Source: Anthracocystis setariae
Lineage: Eukaryota; Basidiomycota; Ustilaginomycetes; Ustilaginales; Ustilaginaceae
Assembly: GCA_928724745.1 (NCBI GenBank)
Contig: CAKMXJ010000004.1
Span: 558,001-622,000 of the forward strand
Direction: 5' to 3'
DNA length: 64,000 bases
Every line of letters starts with the position of its first letter. Position 1 is the first letter of the stretch. This document shows, one piece after another, positions 1 to 9,669 of this stretch. Made by a program: the position numbers and the translations under genes. Under the pieces are notes generated by a model. The model was given only the letters and a program-made list of their open reading frames with translations. It was not told the origin of the DNA and searched no databases.

Positions 1-2
1 CT

Positions 3-1034
3 CAGGCCGACAACTCTCGCAAGTTCGTCGAGCAATTCATGACCGGGCATATGGTCATTAAGCGTTCCACTGCCGAGGCACCCGACGAGACGCCTTCGAT
101 GTCCAAGGATCCATTCTCGATCCTTCAATGCAATATTTCATCTACGACCAACGAGATGACTTCCGGCATCCTTGATTCGCTCAATCAGCAGATCGAGAAA
201 ACCTCGTCGACGCTCAACCGCACGGCTGTCTACGACGAGACTTCGCGCATCGATAGGCTACCTTCGTACCTTGCGACTCACTTTGTGCGCTTCTACTGGA
301 GACGCGACATTAACAAGAAGACCAAGATCATGCGCAAGGTCAAGTTCCCCTTTGTACTGGATGCCACCCCTTTCCTGACGGACGAGCTGAAGGATAAGGT
401 CAAGGAGACCAACTTGACGATCAAGCAGGTCGAGAAGGACAGGGACGAGCGCGCCAAGATTCGCAAGAGGGCCAAGGCGAGGAAGGTGGCAGAAGAGAAG
501 GCGGCGAGGGAGGCGGAGAAGAGCGGTGCTGCCGCAGAGGACATTGCCATGACGGATGCGACCGAGGGCAAGGAGGGCGAAAAGAAGGAGGGCGATGCAG
601 CGGAGAACTCGAGTGCGCAGCAGAACTTGGGTGTGGCGCTGTCGGAAGAGGAAGAGTTGGAACAGAGGCAGAAGGAGAGGGAGAAGATCGAGGCGACGAT
701 CCACCCGAGTCTCAAGGAGGATGTCGGATGCAATGCGTCGGCGCTGTATGAGCTCGTTGGTGTGGTCACGCATAAGGGCGCTGCAGCCGATGCGGGCCAC
801 TACATCAGCTGGGTTAGGAAGGATTTGGATGAGGAAACCACCGCCGAGATCACGGGTGACAACAAGGCCAAACGCAAGGCTGAGAAGCTCGACAAGACCG
901 AGACGGATGAGGAATGGTACAAGTTCGACGACGATAAAGTGAGCGTTGTGGGAAGGGATAAGATCCAGGCGTTGGATGGAGGTGGAGAGGACAGTGTTGC
1001 TTACATCTTGCTGTACAGGTCCAAGAAACTGTGA
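3..1034 (+). CDS. UBP6: Ubiquitin carboxyl-terminal hydrolase 6 (USP14/Ubp6), 3' part
   Basis: This is a cysteine protease that trims ubiquitin chains on the proteasome. The frame is open to the left edge, so the N-terminal ubiquitin-like domain and the catalytic Cys box lie outside the window; 343 residues are visible. The visible part holds the end of the USP fold: the segment with TSGILDSL, then RLPSYLATHFVRFYWR, then PFVLDATPFLT. The C-terminal catalytic His box reads DAGHYISWVRK, and WYKFDDDKVS follows. A charged Lys/Glu/Ala-rich insert, probably helical, sits between the two halves (about residues 150-230 of the visible part). The protein ends in LLYRSKKL. Identification rests on established USP14/Ubp6 family motifs; the 5' truncation is only the window edge. 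Confidence 0.93.
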   Translation, partial: QADNSRKFVEQFMTGHMVIKRSTAEAPDETPSMSKDPFSILQCNISSTTNEMTSGILDSLNQQIEKTSSTLNRTAVYDETSRIDRLPSYLATHFVRFYWRRDINKKTKIMRKVKFPFVLDATPFLTDELKDKVKETNLTIKQVEKDRDERAKIRKRAKARKVAEEKAAREAEKSGAAAEDIAMTDATEGKEGEKKEGDAAENSSAQQNLGVALSEEEELEQRQKEREKIEATIHPSLKEDVGCNASALYELVGVVTHKGAAADAGHYISWVRKDLDEETTAEITGDNKAKRKAEKLDKTETDEEWYKFDDDKVSVVGRDKIQALDGGGEDSVAYILLYRSKKL

Positions 1035-1479
1035 GATTTGGACAGACACGACGGAGCTCAATGTTATAACTCATTGATACAATTTACGTGTTTCGGGTTG
1101 ATTTGGTCTGGTCGTGTAAGTTGGATGAGGGAAGAAAGCGATGATGTTGATGCCGTAGATTATTGTTACCGATGATGATGATGATGGTGTTGATGAGCGG
1201 ACACAAATTTCTTGAAATGTTTCATCTTTGGTACTGACAAGGAAAGCTAAAATTAGTTTTCATTACCGAGATCCGACACCCAAAATTTTCCTTGGCTTGC
1301 CCTGCCTCTCGAAACCGCACCCTTCTCGATTCGTTGCGCTTGCTCTGTACATGATCACCATCTTAGCTATCCGCCTCGAACCTGACGACAGCTATACCAC
1401 TACACCGATCCACACGAGCACCGACTACGCTCTTGCCGAACAAACGTAAACCAAATCACGGGCGACTCGAAACTCCAAG
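1035..1479. other. Intergenic UBP6-IMP3
   Basis: This 445-bp spacer holds the 3' flank of UBP6 and the promoter of IMP3. A short GAT-type trinucleotide run lies near 1171-1196. C/T-rich sequence follows up to the IMP3 start. I see no gene. Confidence 0.6.
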
Positions 1480-2028
1480 ATGAGGCAACTCAAATTTCAC
1501 GAGCAAAAGCTGCTCAAGAAGCATGACTTCCTGGACTGGAAGCAGGACAACAACATGCGCGAGATCAAAGTCATGCGACGCTACCACATTCAAGATCGCG
1601 ATGACTATCACAAGTACAACAAACTCGTCGGCTCGCTCCGTCACCTCGCCCTACGTCTCTCCACACTGCCCGTGGCAGATCCGTTTAGGGGCAAACACGA
1701 ACAAGGCATGCTGGCAAAGCTTTACGATATGGGTCTGCTCGACACGGGTGCAAAGATGAGCGACATCACAAACAGACTCAACGTTTCCGCTTTCGCAAGA
1801 CGCAGGCTGCCCGTGGTTATGGTGCGGTTGAAGATGGCAGAGACGGTAGGTCAGGCAGTCAAGTATGTCGAGCAGGGTGAGGTCAGGGTGGGCCCAGATA
1901 CCGTGAGCGATCCAGCGTTTATGGTGACGAGAAATATGGAGGATTTCGTAACGTGGGTCGATACCAGCAGGATCAAGAGGGTGGTTGCGAGGTATAACGA
2001 TGAATTGGACGATTTCGATCTGCTTTAA
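1480..2028 (+). CDS. IMP3: U3 snoRNP protein Imp3 (S4 domain, uS4 family)
   Basis: Imp3 is a nucleolar component of the small-subunit processome. It helps the U3 snoRNA anneal to pre-18S rRNA. The 182-residue protein is full length for the family. It starts MRQLKFHEQKLLKKHDFLDW, the family signature. The uS4-like N-terminal helices contain LGMLAKLYDMG-type sequence (here QGMLAKLYDMGLLDTG). An S4 RNA-binding domain lies at about residues 108-165 (RRLPVVMVRLKMAETV, then VEQGEVRVGPDTVSDPAFMV). The C-terminal tail ends DDFDLL. The gene is intronless and the ATG at 1480 matches the conserved N-terminus. It converges with the syntaxin gene on the right. Confidence 0.96.
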   Translation: MRQLKFHEQKLLKKHDFLDWKQDNNMREIKVMRRYHIQDRDDYHKYNKLVGSLRHLALRLSTLPVADPFRGKHEQGMLAKLYDMGLLDTGAKMSDITNRLNVSAFARRRLPVVMVRLKMAETVGQAVKYVEQGEVRVGPDTVSDPAFMVTRNMEDFVTWVDTSRIKRVVARYNDELDDFDLL

Positions 2029-2338
2029 GAAAACCCATTGCCTCTTCTCAAACTCGCATCGTATCGCATCGCTCGCTCGCTTGCTCGTTTCACTCATTGT
2101 ATTTGTATCCGCACGCATCGGCATCTCATCCTATTATATCCTCTCATTGCTTAGACTTGCCCTCAAACACGTCAGAGAAACCTTCTGAGCTAAATGCTGG
2201 TGCAAGGCGACGAAACTTCTCCACTCTCCACCCACCGTCCAGCTCTCCGCCACACAATCGCACAAACAATTGACCGATCAAAACAAGCTCCATTACAAAG
2301 TGCAATCTCGAACCCAACCGCTTCTACTCTGCCTCACT
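2029..2338. other. Convergent spacer IMP3/PEP12
   Basis: These 310 bp lie between two 3' ends. They carry the 3' flanking sequences of IMP3 and the syntaxin gene. I see no gene or strong repeat. Confidence 0.6.
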
Positions 2339-3301
2339 CTAAGCGAGAATCGCCAACAGCACCACGGCCACCACGAAACCCACGACTAGGAGTAAACAGA
2401 TACACCTCCTTCCGGCCCTGCGCTGATACTCGTGCGCCACCACGAGCTCCCTATCTGCCCCCGCGGTATTCTCTGCAATCGAGTTGATGTTGAACTCGAT
2501 ATTGTCGATCATGCCACCCTGTTCCTGGACGATGTTGCCCAAGTCACGGAAGATCTCGTTGAGTTCCTGAACGCCCGATTCAATCTCTCTGATCTCGGCC
2601 TCGCGCGAAGTGATGAGCGACTCCTGATACTCCAAATCCGCCTGACTCGGACCTTGTGCGAGCGCGAGTGGATCCAGTGTCTGCTCTTCCACCTCTCCTC
2701 CAGCCGTGTGCGTGCGCGAAGCTTCCTCCTCCGTATCGATGAGTAGTTGCTGCTGCTGCTGCTGCTGCTTTGAGGATGACGATGCGTACGAGCTACGCAA
2801 CATCTGTCGCTCCTTTTGCTTATCCGCCTCCAACTTGGCACGTGTGCTCGCGACCGCATCCTTCTGCACTTTCTGGAACTGCATCGCCGCCGCCTGAAAG
2901 TCCCGTTGCAACTTGGCTTGCGTCAACTTGGCCGCTCCATTGGAGGGTCCAAGCGGCATGGTGGAGAGCTGCTTGATGTCGGTCGTGCAGTCTTTGACGA
3001 GATCGCGCGTAGTTTCGATGAGGTCGTTGATGCGTTTGCTCCAATCTTGGCTTGAGGCCGATTTCAACGAAGACGACGGCGAGGAGAGCGAGATGAGCTT
3101 CTGGATGGCGGTGACGTTGGATTGGATCTTGAAGATCTGGATGCCTAATTTCGAGGTGAGCTTGTCAAACTCGGGAGGTAGGGAAGGGGCAACTTGATCG
3201 CGGTAGAGAGGGAGGGGGGTTCTGCGGTTGCCGCCTGAGTTGTTGGAGCCAGAGCCGGACCCACGCGAGGACGAGCCACGTTCGAGGTCGTTGAATGACA
3301 T
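2339..3301 (-). CDS. PEP12: Endosomal syntaxin, Pep12/syntaxin-7 type Qa-SNARE
   Basis: This is a membrane-anchored SNARE for fusion at late endosome/prevacuole membranes. The 320-residue protein opens with a Ser/Gly-rich leader. An Habc-like helical region follows (EFDKLTSKLGIQIFKIQSNV, then WSKRINDLIETTRDLVKDC). A glutamine run and linker come next. The SNARE helix at about 225-290 contains ITSREAEIREIESGVQELNE and FRDLGNIVQEQGGMIDNIE, with the Q typical of a Qa zero layer. One C-terminal membrane segment (CICLLLVVGFVVAVVLLAIL) anchors it. The Pep12 rather than Vam3 or Tlg2 assignment is inference from overall resemblance. The CAG/CTG run at about 2750-2768 encodes the Gln tract. It is transcribed away from the WD40 gene. 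Confidence 0.88.
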   Translation of the reverse strand: MSFNDLERGSSSRGSGSGSNNSGGNRRTPLPLYRDQVAPSLPPEFDKLTSKLGIQIFKIQSNVTAIQKLISLSSPSSSLKSASSQDWSKRINDLIETTRDLVKDCTTDIKQLSTMPLGPSNGAAKLTQAKLQRDFQAAAMQFQKVQKDAVASTRAKLEADKQKERQMLRSSYASSSSKQQQQQQQLLIDTEEEASRTHTAGGEVEEQTLDPLALAQGPSQADLEYQESLITSREAEIREIESGVQELNEIFRDLGNIVQEQGGMIDNIEFNINSIAENTAGADRELVVAHEYQRRAGRRCICLLLVVGFVVAVVLLAILA

Positions 3302-3798
3302 GACGAGCGATCTATGAGATTGGCTACTCCGCTGGAGTGGGGTATACGAGATACGAGGTGGTGATTGGTGAGATGGAGTAAGGATTCGTTCGTTATCTTG
3401 GAATCGATGGCACGAGCTGAGCTGCTGGCTGGGAGGTAGTGATAGAACGATGGTGGATGACTATAAGTTTGTGGAGCGACCATGTGAGTGAGGGAGCCTT
3501 AATCCAACAACGTGTCTGCGCTGCCTCTCACAGCGTCGGCCCCCTGTTGAATGACGCATCCGCCTGCTGCCGCTCACTTTGCCTCGCCATCAATTCAGGC
3601 TCAGCAACGCGGCACATACTGCGACAATGTCGAGAACCACGATCTAACAGCATAGCTTATAACTTCATTTAAGAGCCCGAATCCCGAACATTAGTTTTTC
3701 TTATGCACGCCAAAACCAAAAATTATTTAGGCGGCTTTATCAAAGTCAGTTGTTCTAACCATCTTCTTCCACCAGCATCATCCATACCAGTGACAAAG
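3302..3798. promoter_or_regulatory. Divergent promoter region PEP12/WDR89-like
   Basis: This 497-bp region lies between two start codons, so it should hold both promoters. No defined motif stands out. The WD40 frame is open upstream of its chosen start, but the codons there do not look conserved. Confidence 0.5.
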
Positions 3799-5253
3799 AT
3801 GGATTCGGAAATGGACCTCACACTATCGGGAGCAGCTCGAGCCCCTGTTCTTTCATCCAATACCCGCCTCTATCGAGCACAGGAACCATTCCATGTCCAA
3901 ACCATCCCTCCGTATGCCCCACCTAACGCCTCGCCCGCCTACGTAACACACCTTCTCTCGCTCTCCACCTCCTACGGCATCCCTACCCTCCTCGCTGTTG
4001 CGGACGACAGCACCCTTACTCTGATTGATAAAACGACTGGTGTCGTTGCCGAATCTCACCGTGCATTCAAGGACGCACGTATCACCCAAGCGAAACCGCT
4101 ACCGACCGCGCAGGGCAGCTTTGTAGCCAGCGTCAGCAACGGTACTGTGGCGTGCTGGGACACACGATCAGGACTCACAAAACCGGTATGGACATTGCAA
4201 GGCCAGTCCAAGGCGCCGTATCTGTGTGTTGAGCCGAACAGTGCGGATGCGAATGTTGTCGTGGCAGGTACAGAGCAGTATGGACATGGTGATAGCGACA
4301 TTGACATTTGGGATATTCGATCTACAACTGCTCCCAAGAGCAAATACAACGAAGTGCACAGCGACGATGTCACGGTGTTGCAGTATCATCCCGATGCGGT
4401 CAATCATGCGGGGATCCTACTATCAGGGTCTACAGATGGACTTGTTTCGGCCATCGACACGACGATCGCAGAGGAAGACGATGCGGTGATCTCGGTGGGA
4501 AATACGGGCAACAGCGTTGCTCGTGCTGGTTGGATCTATTCTACCTCCTCTACCTCTTCCGCAGCCAGCGCTGCGGCGGTGGGGGGGATGGATACAAGTA
4601 TGGACGGAAGCGAAGAGAGCGATCTCACGCAGGTCGAATCCGAAGCACGTCGTCGGGCGCTCGGCAAAGTATGGGCCGTCGGTGACATGCAAACCCTCTC
4701 GCTCTTCGATGCGGATAAATTCGATCCCATCCTTGTCACCACCGACGTCCGTTCATCCTCCTCCCTCCGTCCGCCATGGAGAACGGACTATGTCATTGAC
4801 GGCTTCTCCTCCCTCACCGCCTTCCCTAATGCCTCCGCGGGCCAAGACCTCACGCTGTTCGTGGGCAAATCCGAAGGCGCCTTTGCTGCGATCTCGATCC
4901 CAACCACCGCTTCCAACAGTGCCTCGTCGTCGTCATCGTCGTCGTCGTTGTGGGGGCTGAGAGCAGTGTTCCCAGAACAGGGAGATGGAACGCTGTACGG
5001 CCACGCAGACATCATCCGCTCGGTGGAATGGGACGCAGCCACGAATACCCTCTACACAGGCGGCGAAGATGGAAACTTGTGTTTCTGGAAATTCGACAAT
5101 CACTCCGCAAACCAAGTCACAGACTCCGGTACCATCACCATGACTTCTCTCCCATCCACATCGACGGCATACACCGATTCAACCAGACCCAGCTCGAGAA
5201 ACGTCACGCCAGGTAGCACAGCTAGAACGCCGAGATACACTCCGTACAAGTAA
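3799..5253 (+). CDS. WD40-repeat protein, WDR89-like
   Basis: This is a 484-residue beta-propeller protein. WD40-type units are visible around VACWDTRSGLTKPVWTLQG, the segment with HGDSDIDIWDIR, then HSDDVTVLQYHP with LLSGSTDGLVSAID, and near the end HADIIRSVEWDA with LYTGGEDGNLCFWKFD. The order and spacing fit the WDR89 family, whose molecular role is poorly known. I chose the ATG at 3799 over an in-frame ATG at 3703. It lies in good context (aagATGG) and the first extra 32 residues look like translated leader. Ser-rich loops (a serine run at about 4924-4947) break the propeller. The C-terminus is a Ser/Thr-rich tail. Confidence 0.82.
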   Translation: MDSEMDLTLSGAARAPVLSSNTRLYRAQEPFHVQTIPPYAPPNASPAYVTHLLSLSTSYGIPTLLAVADDSTLTLIDKTTGVVAESHRAFKDARITQAKPLPTAQGSFVASVSNGTVACWDTRSGLTKPVWTLQGQSKAPYLCVEPNSADANVVVAGTEQYGHGDSDIDIWDIRSTTAPKSKYNEVHSDDVTVLQYHPDAVNHAGILLSGSTDGLVSAIDTTIAEEDDAVISVGNTGNSVARAGWIYSTSSTSSAASAAAVGGMDTSMDGSEESDLTQVESEARRRALGKVWAVGDMQTLSLFDADKFDPILVTTDVRSSSSLRPPWRTDYVIDGFSSLTAFPNASAGQDLTLFVGKSEGAFAAISIPTTASNSASSSSSSSSLWGLRAVFPEQGDGTLYGHADIIRSVEWDAATNTLYTGGEDGNLCFWKFDNHSANQVTDSGTITMTSLPSTSTAYTDSTRPSSRNVTPGSTARTPRYTPYK

Positions 5254-5467
5254 TATCTCTCCCCATCTTGTACGCTTGATCTTGGCTCCAATCACAGACG
5301 ACCTAGACTTCAGGCAATGATTAGAGCGATTGCATGCTACACTACGAGACAACGAGCGAGGGATTTTCCATCGTGGGATTGTGCGTGTATTAAGGGTATC
5401 AGATTTGAGTTGGACAGAGTCTTGACTACGAGGACGACGAACGGAAGGTCTCAGTCGGGGGTGGGGT

Positions 5468-6208
5468 TCACTTGCTCGAGTACCACTTCTTCTTGGTGGA
5501 TGCGGGCTGGATCGAGGTATCCTGCATGGGTTGCTGACCTCCACTGTAAGTGCCCTGATTAGCTTTGTTGGTGTTGACCAAGTTGCTTGTCGAATTGCCC
5601 ACCGTGTGTTCTCCAGCTGCTTGCTGGGCGTGGCTTGCTGCTGCGCTTTGAGCCGGATGCGTGTCGTGGGGCGACCTCGGTGTAAGATCGGGTAAACCGT
5701 TTGCGATGTTCTCCTCGCCTCTCACTCTGAGCAGTTCCTCGAGCAACTTTGCATTTCTTGAGTTGGCCCTCCAAGCGGCCAACGCCACATCACCCACGAG
5801 CGGCACTAGACCGATACCTGCCGAGACGGCATTGTTGAACAGCATCTGTCGGATCAACCAGTCCGGCTTTTCATCCAGTTCGTTCTTGACCGGCTTGACG
5901 ACTAGCGTGTAGTTGAGGATGGCATCGGTGATGTCACCAAGACCGGGGACGAGGCCGACGAAAAAGGTCCAGCCGAATCGCAGACCGCAGACGTAGAAGC
6001 CTTTGTCGAGGTAGTGAGCGCGCTTCTTGATCTTCTTCAGCAGCTTGGCCTGCTTTTTGGTGAGGCCGGGAGGGAGGGGGCGTTTTCGACGCTTCTGCTT
6101 GCCATCAGCGGTGGTGTAAAACTCGTACAGTGGATCTTGGGGCTCGTACTTCTTGGCTTGGCCCGAGACAAAACGTTTGGTGACTTTGTTGGTAACGTAG
6201 CTCGCCAT
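5468..6208 (-). CDS. DUF4112 family membrane protein
   Basis: This 246-residue protein has the DUF4112 core at about residues 55-155. The core includes FGWTFFVGLVPGLGDITDAI, the RQMLFNN helix, and a second GLVPLVGDV motif followed by AAWRANSRNAKLLEE. The repeated GLVPxxGD motifs with hydrophobic flanks are typical of the family and suggest two membrane hairpins. The biochemical role is unknown; some fungal members carry the label PH-domain-like or ER protein without strong proof. The N-terminus is basic (KRRKRPLPPGLTKKQAKLLK). The C-terminus is Gln/Ser/Ala-rich and disordered. The ATG at 6208 sits in good context. It converges with the WD40 gene across 214 bp. Confidence 0.85.
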   Translation of the reverse strand: MASYVTNKVTKRFVSGQAKKYEPQDPLYEFYTTADGKQKRRKRPLPPGLTKKQAKLLKKIKKRAHYLDKGFYVCGLRFGWTFFVGLVPGLGDITDAILNYTLVVKPVKNELDEKPDWLIRQMLFNNAVSAGIGLVPLVGDVALAAWRANSRNAKLLEELLRVRGEENIANGLPDLTPRSPHDTHPAQSAAASHAQQAAGEHTVGNSTSNLVNTNKANQGTYSGGQQPMQDTSIQPASTKKKWYSSK

Positions 6209-7000
6209 CTTTGGTGTCTAGGTTGTGTTGATGAGGGAAGATGGCAATGAACAGCGGTGAGAGGATTGATGAAAGGAGAAAGCAAACATGGGTTGGGGCG
6301 ACTCTGCCATTAAAATGGTCTCTCTCACCCCACGGCAGGAGCGTGATGAGTCGCACCGTCGTTCGGCTTGTGAAAATTTAAGGCTGTAGAACGACATGTG
6401 GCTTACAAGTTACACCTTGGCCCGCAAAAGATGTGGAGCCACTCTTTTTGTTTCGACCGATCCGAGATAGCGTACCAGAGTGAAGCTATTTTTGGGACGA
6501 GGGTTGCCGCTTGTGAGCTCTGACGTAGTTGCTGTGGAAGCACCAAATTCTCAAATTTAAAAGAATTTCTGCCGTGCTGTGCTGAGCTGCACTGCCTTTC
6601 CGCCTTCTTTCCAGGGTCCGACCCGAAACGTCACCAACACACATTGTTAGCATGACCTCGCTAACAATCGACCGATTGATCACTAAAATGGGCATCATCG
6701 TCTTGTTGACACTCACACAATCATGTTTTGCTGACGGCCCAACGCGCTGCTGATCCTGTGACATCGTCATCCAGTGTGAACCAAGCTTGTTATACCCACT
6801 GCTATGGCGATGCTAGTCCGATCCGCGATGGACAAAGTTGCTCAGAACACTTTGACTTTAAGCCAATTTTGAGTGTCATGTCTGTCTAGGCAAGCCCAAC
6901 CTAAGCTGTCTTCGGATCTCATGCCTCCGTAGCATCTCGACTTCGAAGAGGAATGTCGATCCCGCAAAACGGCTTGCTTCAGAGACGACACTTGCTTCGA

Positions 7001-7024
7001 AACCGATTTGGGCTCAAATCGGTT
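7001..7024. repeat. Perfect 10-bp inverted repeat (hairpin)
   Basis: Arm AACCGATTTG (7001-7010) and its exact complement CAAATCGGTT (7015-7024) are separated by GGCT. The structure is read directly from the sequence. Its function is unknown. Confidence 0.85.
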
Positions 7025-7062
7025 GGTTTCAGACTGACGTCTGTATATACGATGCTCGAAGG

Positions 7063-7076
7063 AGGCTTGCAAGCCT
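7063..7076. repeat. Perfect 14-bp palindrome
   Basis: AGGCTTGCAAGCCT equals its own reverse complement. It lies 39 bp from the 7001-7024 hairpin, in non-coding sequence. Confidence 0.85.
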
Positions 7077-8056
7077 TGGAGCAAGACTTCCAATCAGCCA
7101 AGGTTCCGCAGAGCCTTAGCACAAAGAGGTATACCATCGAGTCGAGTCACAACATTACAGCATCAAGTGTCCAGACTGAGCTCAAACTGTCAATGATCCC
7201 ACCATATTTGGCTGCATCCTGGTTCTGGAAGCGTCACAAGTCAAAGTCTCGCTGCTTGCAGTCACACATGAAACCAAGACAGTGGTGGGTTCATCTCGGT
7301 ATCTTTTTTTTTCATCTCTGCTTACCACAGAGCACTGCATCGGCAGGGCATAGCGTCAGCTGCTCAAACTTGGTCACATGGTCTCCGGTTCATCTGACCG
7401 CTATCTTTTCCTCACCTCGAGCATCTCGGTGACACATGACCACCACCACTTTGTTAGCATGATTAGGCTTTTGCCAAGTTAAGCGCGTCCATCGCTCGCA
7501 ACACCTGTCAGCCCCCCTGATCGCGTCTCTATGCCACCACCAACCTGCCCCACTGCCCTTCCGGTTCGCATCCAAGCAACCGATTCCTCCCCCTCCCGAC
7601 TGGGAACATCTCCTCAGGCCAACTCAAGTCGTCAGACCCACAGTTCGAGATAGTTCAAACTTTGGAATTCCGCTGTGACACTTACTTCACATCGCAGCAG
7701 CTGTAGCCGCTTGCCGCCACTGCATTCCTAATCCGCTCCAGACGCCCGTCGAGCGCTCTCAGGCTCGTTGAACTAAAGTTGCGTTCACCACCAAACAGAG
7801 CGGAGAGCAAAGAAGCGCACGCTTCGGTTGACATCTAAACCTAATCCACTTGGCCGGGGTCTTCGGTCGTCAAGTGTGCTTTACACAACGGCATCCTCTG
7901 CTAAGCCAGGAGCTGCCCCGCACCACACAGATAATGCATATATGAGACCCGCGGCAGCTCTCGCATAAAGGGTCAAGCTGCCCTCCCTCGCCGCACCCCG
8001 AATCGCTCATCTGCCAAATTTTCTCAATTGCCAAAGCAGAGAGAAAAGAAAACCAC

Positions 8057-9586
8057 ATGTCGACGCTCGAAGGTGCGGTCCCACTAGGAATCGGCATTAC
8101 CAAGCTCCGGCTTTGGGATGAGCTCCACCGCGCGCATTGCGAAACGTTGAAACAGTCCCGACAACCATGTTCGCAATGGCCAAGTGATGCTACCACCACC
8201 CATGCCAACTCGAATTGGCCATCATCCGCAATTATGAATGTGCGATCATCCCCACCGCTAGAATCGTCAACATCAATGCTAGGCAGGGAGAGTGATGAGC
8301 GTCGCCAAGACAGTTCAGAGAAATTGCCTTTTACTGATGCACATCATCCGACCTACTCCATTGCGAGTCAAGGGCAGGAAACACACTCTGGCTCATTTGC
8401 AGACTGGTTGATACCAATCTGTCACAGTGACAACCCCATTGGCGGCACTACTCACCGCTCGACACCCAAACCCACCGATGTAGCGGCACGGGATAGCCAA
8501 GGTGTACTGATGCCACCACCGCCTCCCAAGCCAGGTCCAACTCGAAGGAAGCCACCACCGCTGGTAGCAAGAATCAAGGCCAAAGCTCGTCGCGCCAAGA
8601 GAAAACAACAGAAAGCAGAGCATCGTCGACGTCTATTCTTGGCGCATCTGGTGCAAGCGACGCGGGCAGCCCGCCAGAAGAGTTGCATCCACAAGGCCGG
8701 CGGAAGTTCTGCTTCTGTGATTCGCCCAAAGACTCGCACACAAAGCAGGGACGTGGCATCTCGACGAGCATCTCAGCAGGCATTGACTCTGTTTCCCGAG
8801 TGCCTCGGAGTCGACCTCGCCACTTTTGTTGAAATCGTGTTTGACACTGACGCACAATCGTCCGAGATAACTGCTCCCTCCGACATTTCTGACGACGATC
8901 TCGCCAGGGCTACAATGATAGAGATCGAGACGCGCAAGAGGCTCGGCGGCGCAGACGTGATAGTTCCCAAGGACGTCTACCGGTGGATGGTGGCCAGGGA
9001 TTTTGCTGAGCGATGGCCTCAAAAGGTGAAAGGCGTTCGCAAGAATCCATGGCCGGGACTGGAGGAAAGGTGGGGCTTGCCGTCGACTATTCCGCCCGGT
9101 CAGACAATGCACAGCAGGGATAAGGACCTATCAGGAAGCGAGACGAAGATGGACGAGCCGGTAAGATGGCAGAGCGGTCGAAGGAGCCGGTTCATAAGGC
9201 GCAAAGAAGGCCAAACCCGGCAGGTCAAGGAAGCACCAAAGACGGCTATCCACGATGTCGTGCTATTGGATGACAACGTGGTCGGCACACCAAGGTTACA
9301 AATCCAGCCTGCGGTGTCGGACAATCCAAAGAAGACGAAAGTGCCGGTCTCGGGACCACTACAGGCGGCGACGAATGTGAAGCAAGGTTTTGGGACGTCC
9401 GTATCAGGCCACCAAGACAGCCTCGATCCATTCCCAGCCGATTCGACGTTGAACCTAGCGTGGACTGCCGGGGAGTCTGGTACTGGTGAGCCTCTTCTCA
9501 ACACGTGCGATTGGAGCGATGGAGCTGTATGCTCTCGATCCGTGGCCTTTGCTAGCGTTCTTGCACGTATGCCGATTCAGTCGTGA
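8057..9586 (+). CDS. Orphan basic, proline-motif protein
   Basis: This 509-residue protein is of no family I recognise. The N-terminal 150 residues are polar and Ser/Thr-rich. At about 152-170 there is a proline-rich motif (PPPPPPKPGPTRRKPPP) that resembles an SH3-domain ligand. A strongly basic stretch follows at about 175-205 (IKAKARRAKRKQQKAEHRRR) and looks like a nuclear localisation or nucleic-acid-binding segment. A more ordered block spans about 250-350 (LGVDLATFVEIVFDTD, VPKDVYRWMVARDFAERWP, WPGLEERWGLPS). The C-terminal third is again low complexity. Reading-frame length and codon use support a real gene. A GTGAGC near 9484 could be a splice donor, so the last residues are uncertain. 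Confidence 0.6.
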   Translation: MSTLEGAVPLGIGITKLRLWDELHRAHCETLKQSRQPCSQWPSDATTTHANSNWPSSAIMNVRSSPPLESSTSMLGRESDERRQDSSEKLPFTDAHHPTYSIASQGQETHSGSFADWLIPICHSDNPIGGTTHRSTPKPTDVAARDSQGVLMPPPPPKPGPTRRKPPPLVARIKAKARRAKRKQQKAEHRRRLFLAHLVQATRAARQKSCIHKAGGSSASVIRPKTRTQSRDVASRRASQQALTLFPECLGVDLATFVEIVFDTDAQSSEITAPSDISDDDLARATMIEIETRKRLGGADVIVPKDVYRWMVARDFAERWPQKVKGVRKNPWPGLEERWGLPSTIPPGQTMHSRDKDLSGSETKMDEPVRWQSGRRSRFIRRKEGQTRQVKEAPKTAIHDVVLLDDNVVGTPRLQIQPAVSDNPKKTKVPVSGPLQAATNVKQGFGTSVSGHQDSLDPFPADSTLNLAWTAGESGTGEPLLNTCDWSDGAVCSRSVAFASVLARMPIQS

Positions 9587-9669
9587 GGTCACAGTCTCAT
9601 CGTTGGCGCCAAGAGAATTGGGGTGACTAGGTCCAATCCTTGAGGTCGAGAAAGATTCTAGCATGTACT

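Larger units (their letters stand above)
6209..8056. other. Gene-poor interval, 1.85 kb
   Basis: This interval holds the DUF4112 promoter and the upstream flank of the next gene. An open frame at 6953-7432 (159 codons) has no recognisable domain and an odd composition, so I do not call it. Two clear inverted repeats occur here, at 7001-7024 and 7063-7076. Confidence 0.6.

Noticed and set aside
3..1034. UBP6 ends in SKKL, a possible peroxisomal (PTS1) signal
   Set aside because: The last three residues are KKL. Position -3 is Lys instead of the small residue expected in PTS1, and the protein works on proteasomes.
6953..7432. 159-codon open frame
   Set aside because: No domain and unusual composition. 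It lies across the inverted repeats, which suggests non-coding sequence.
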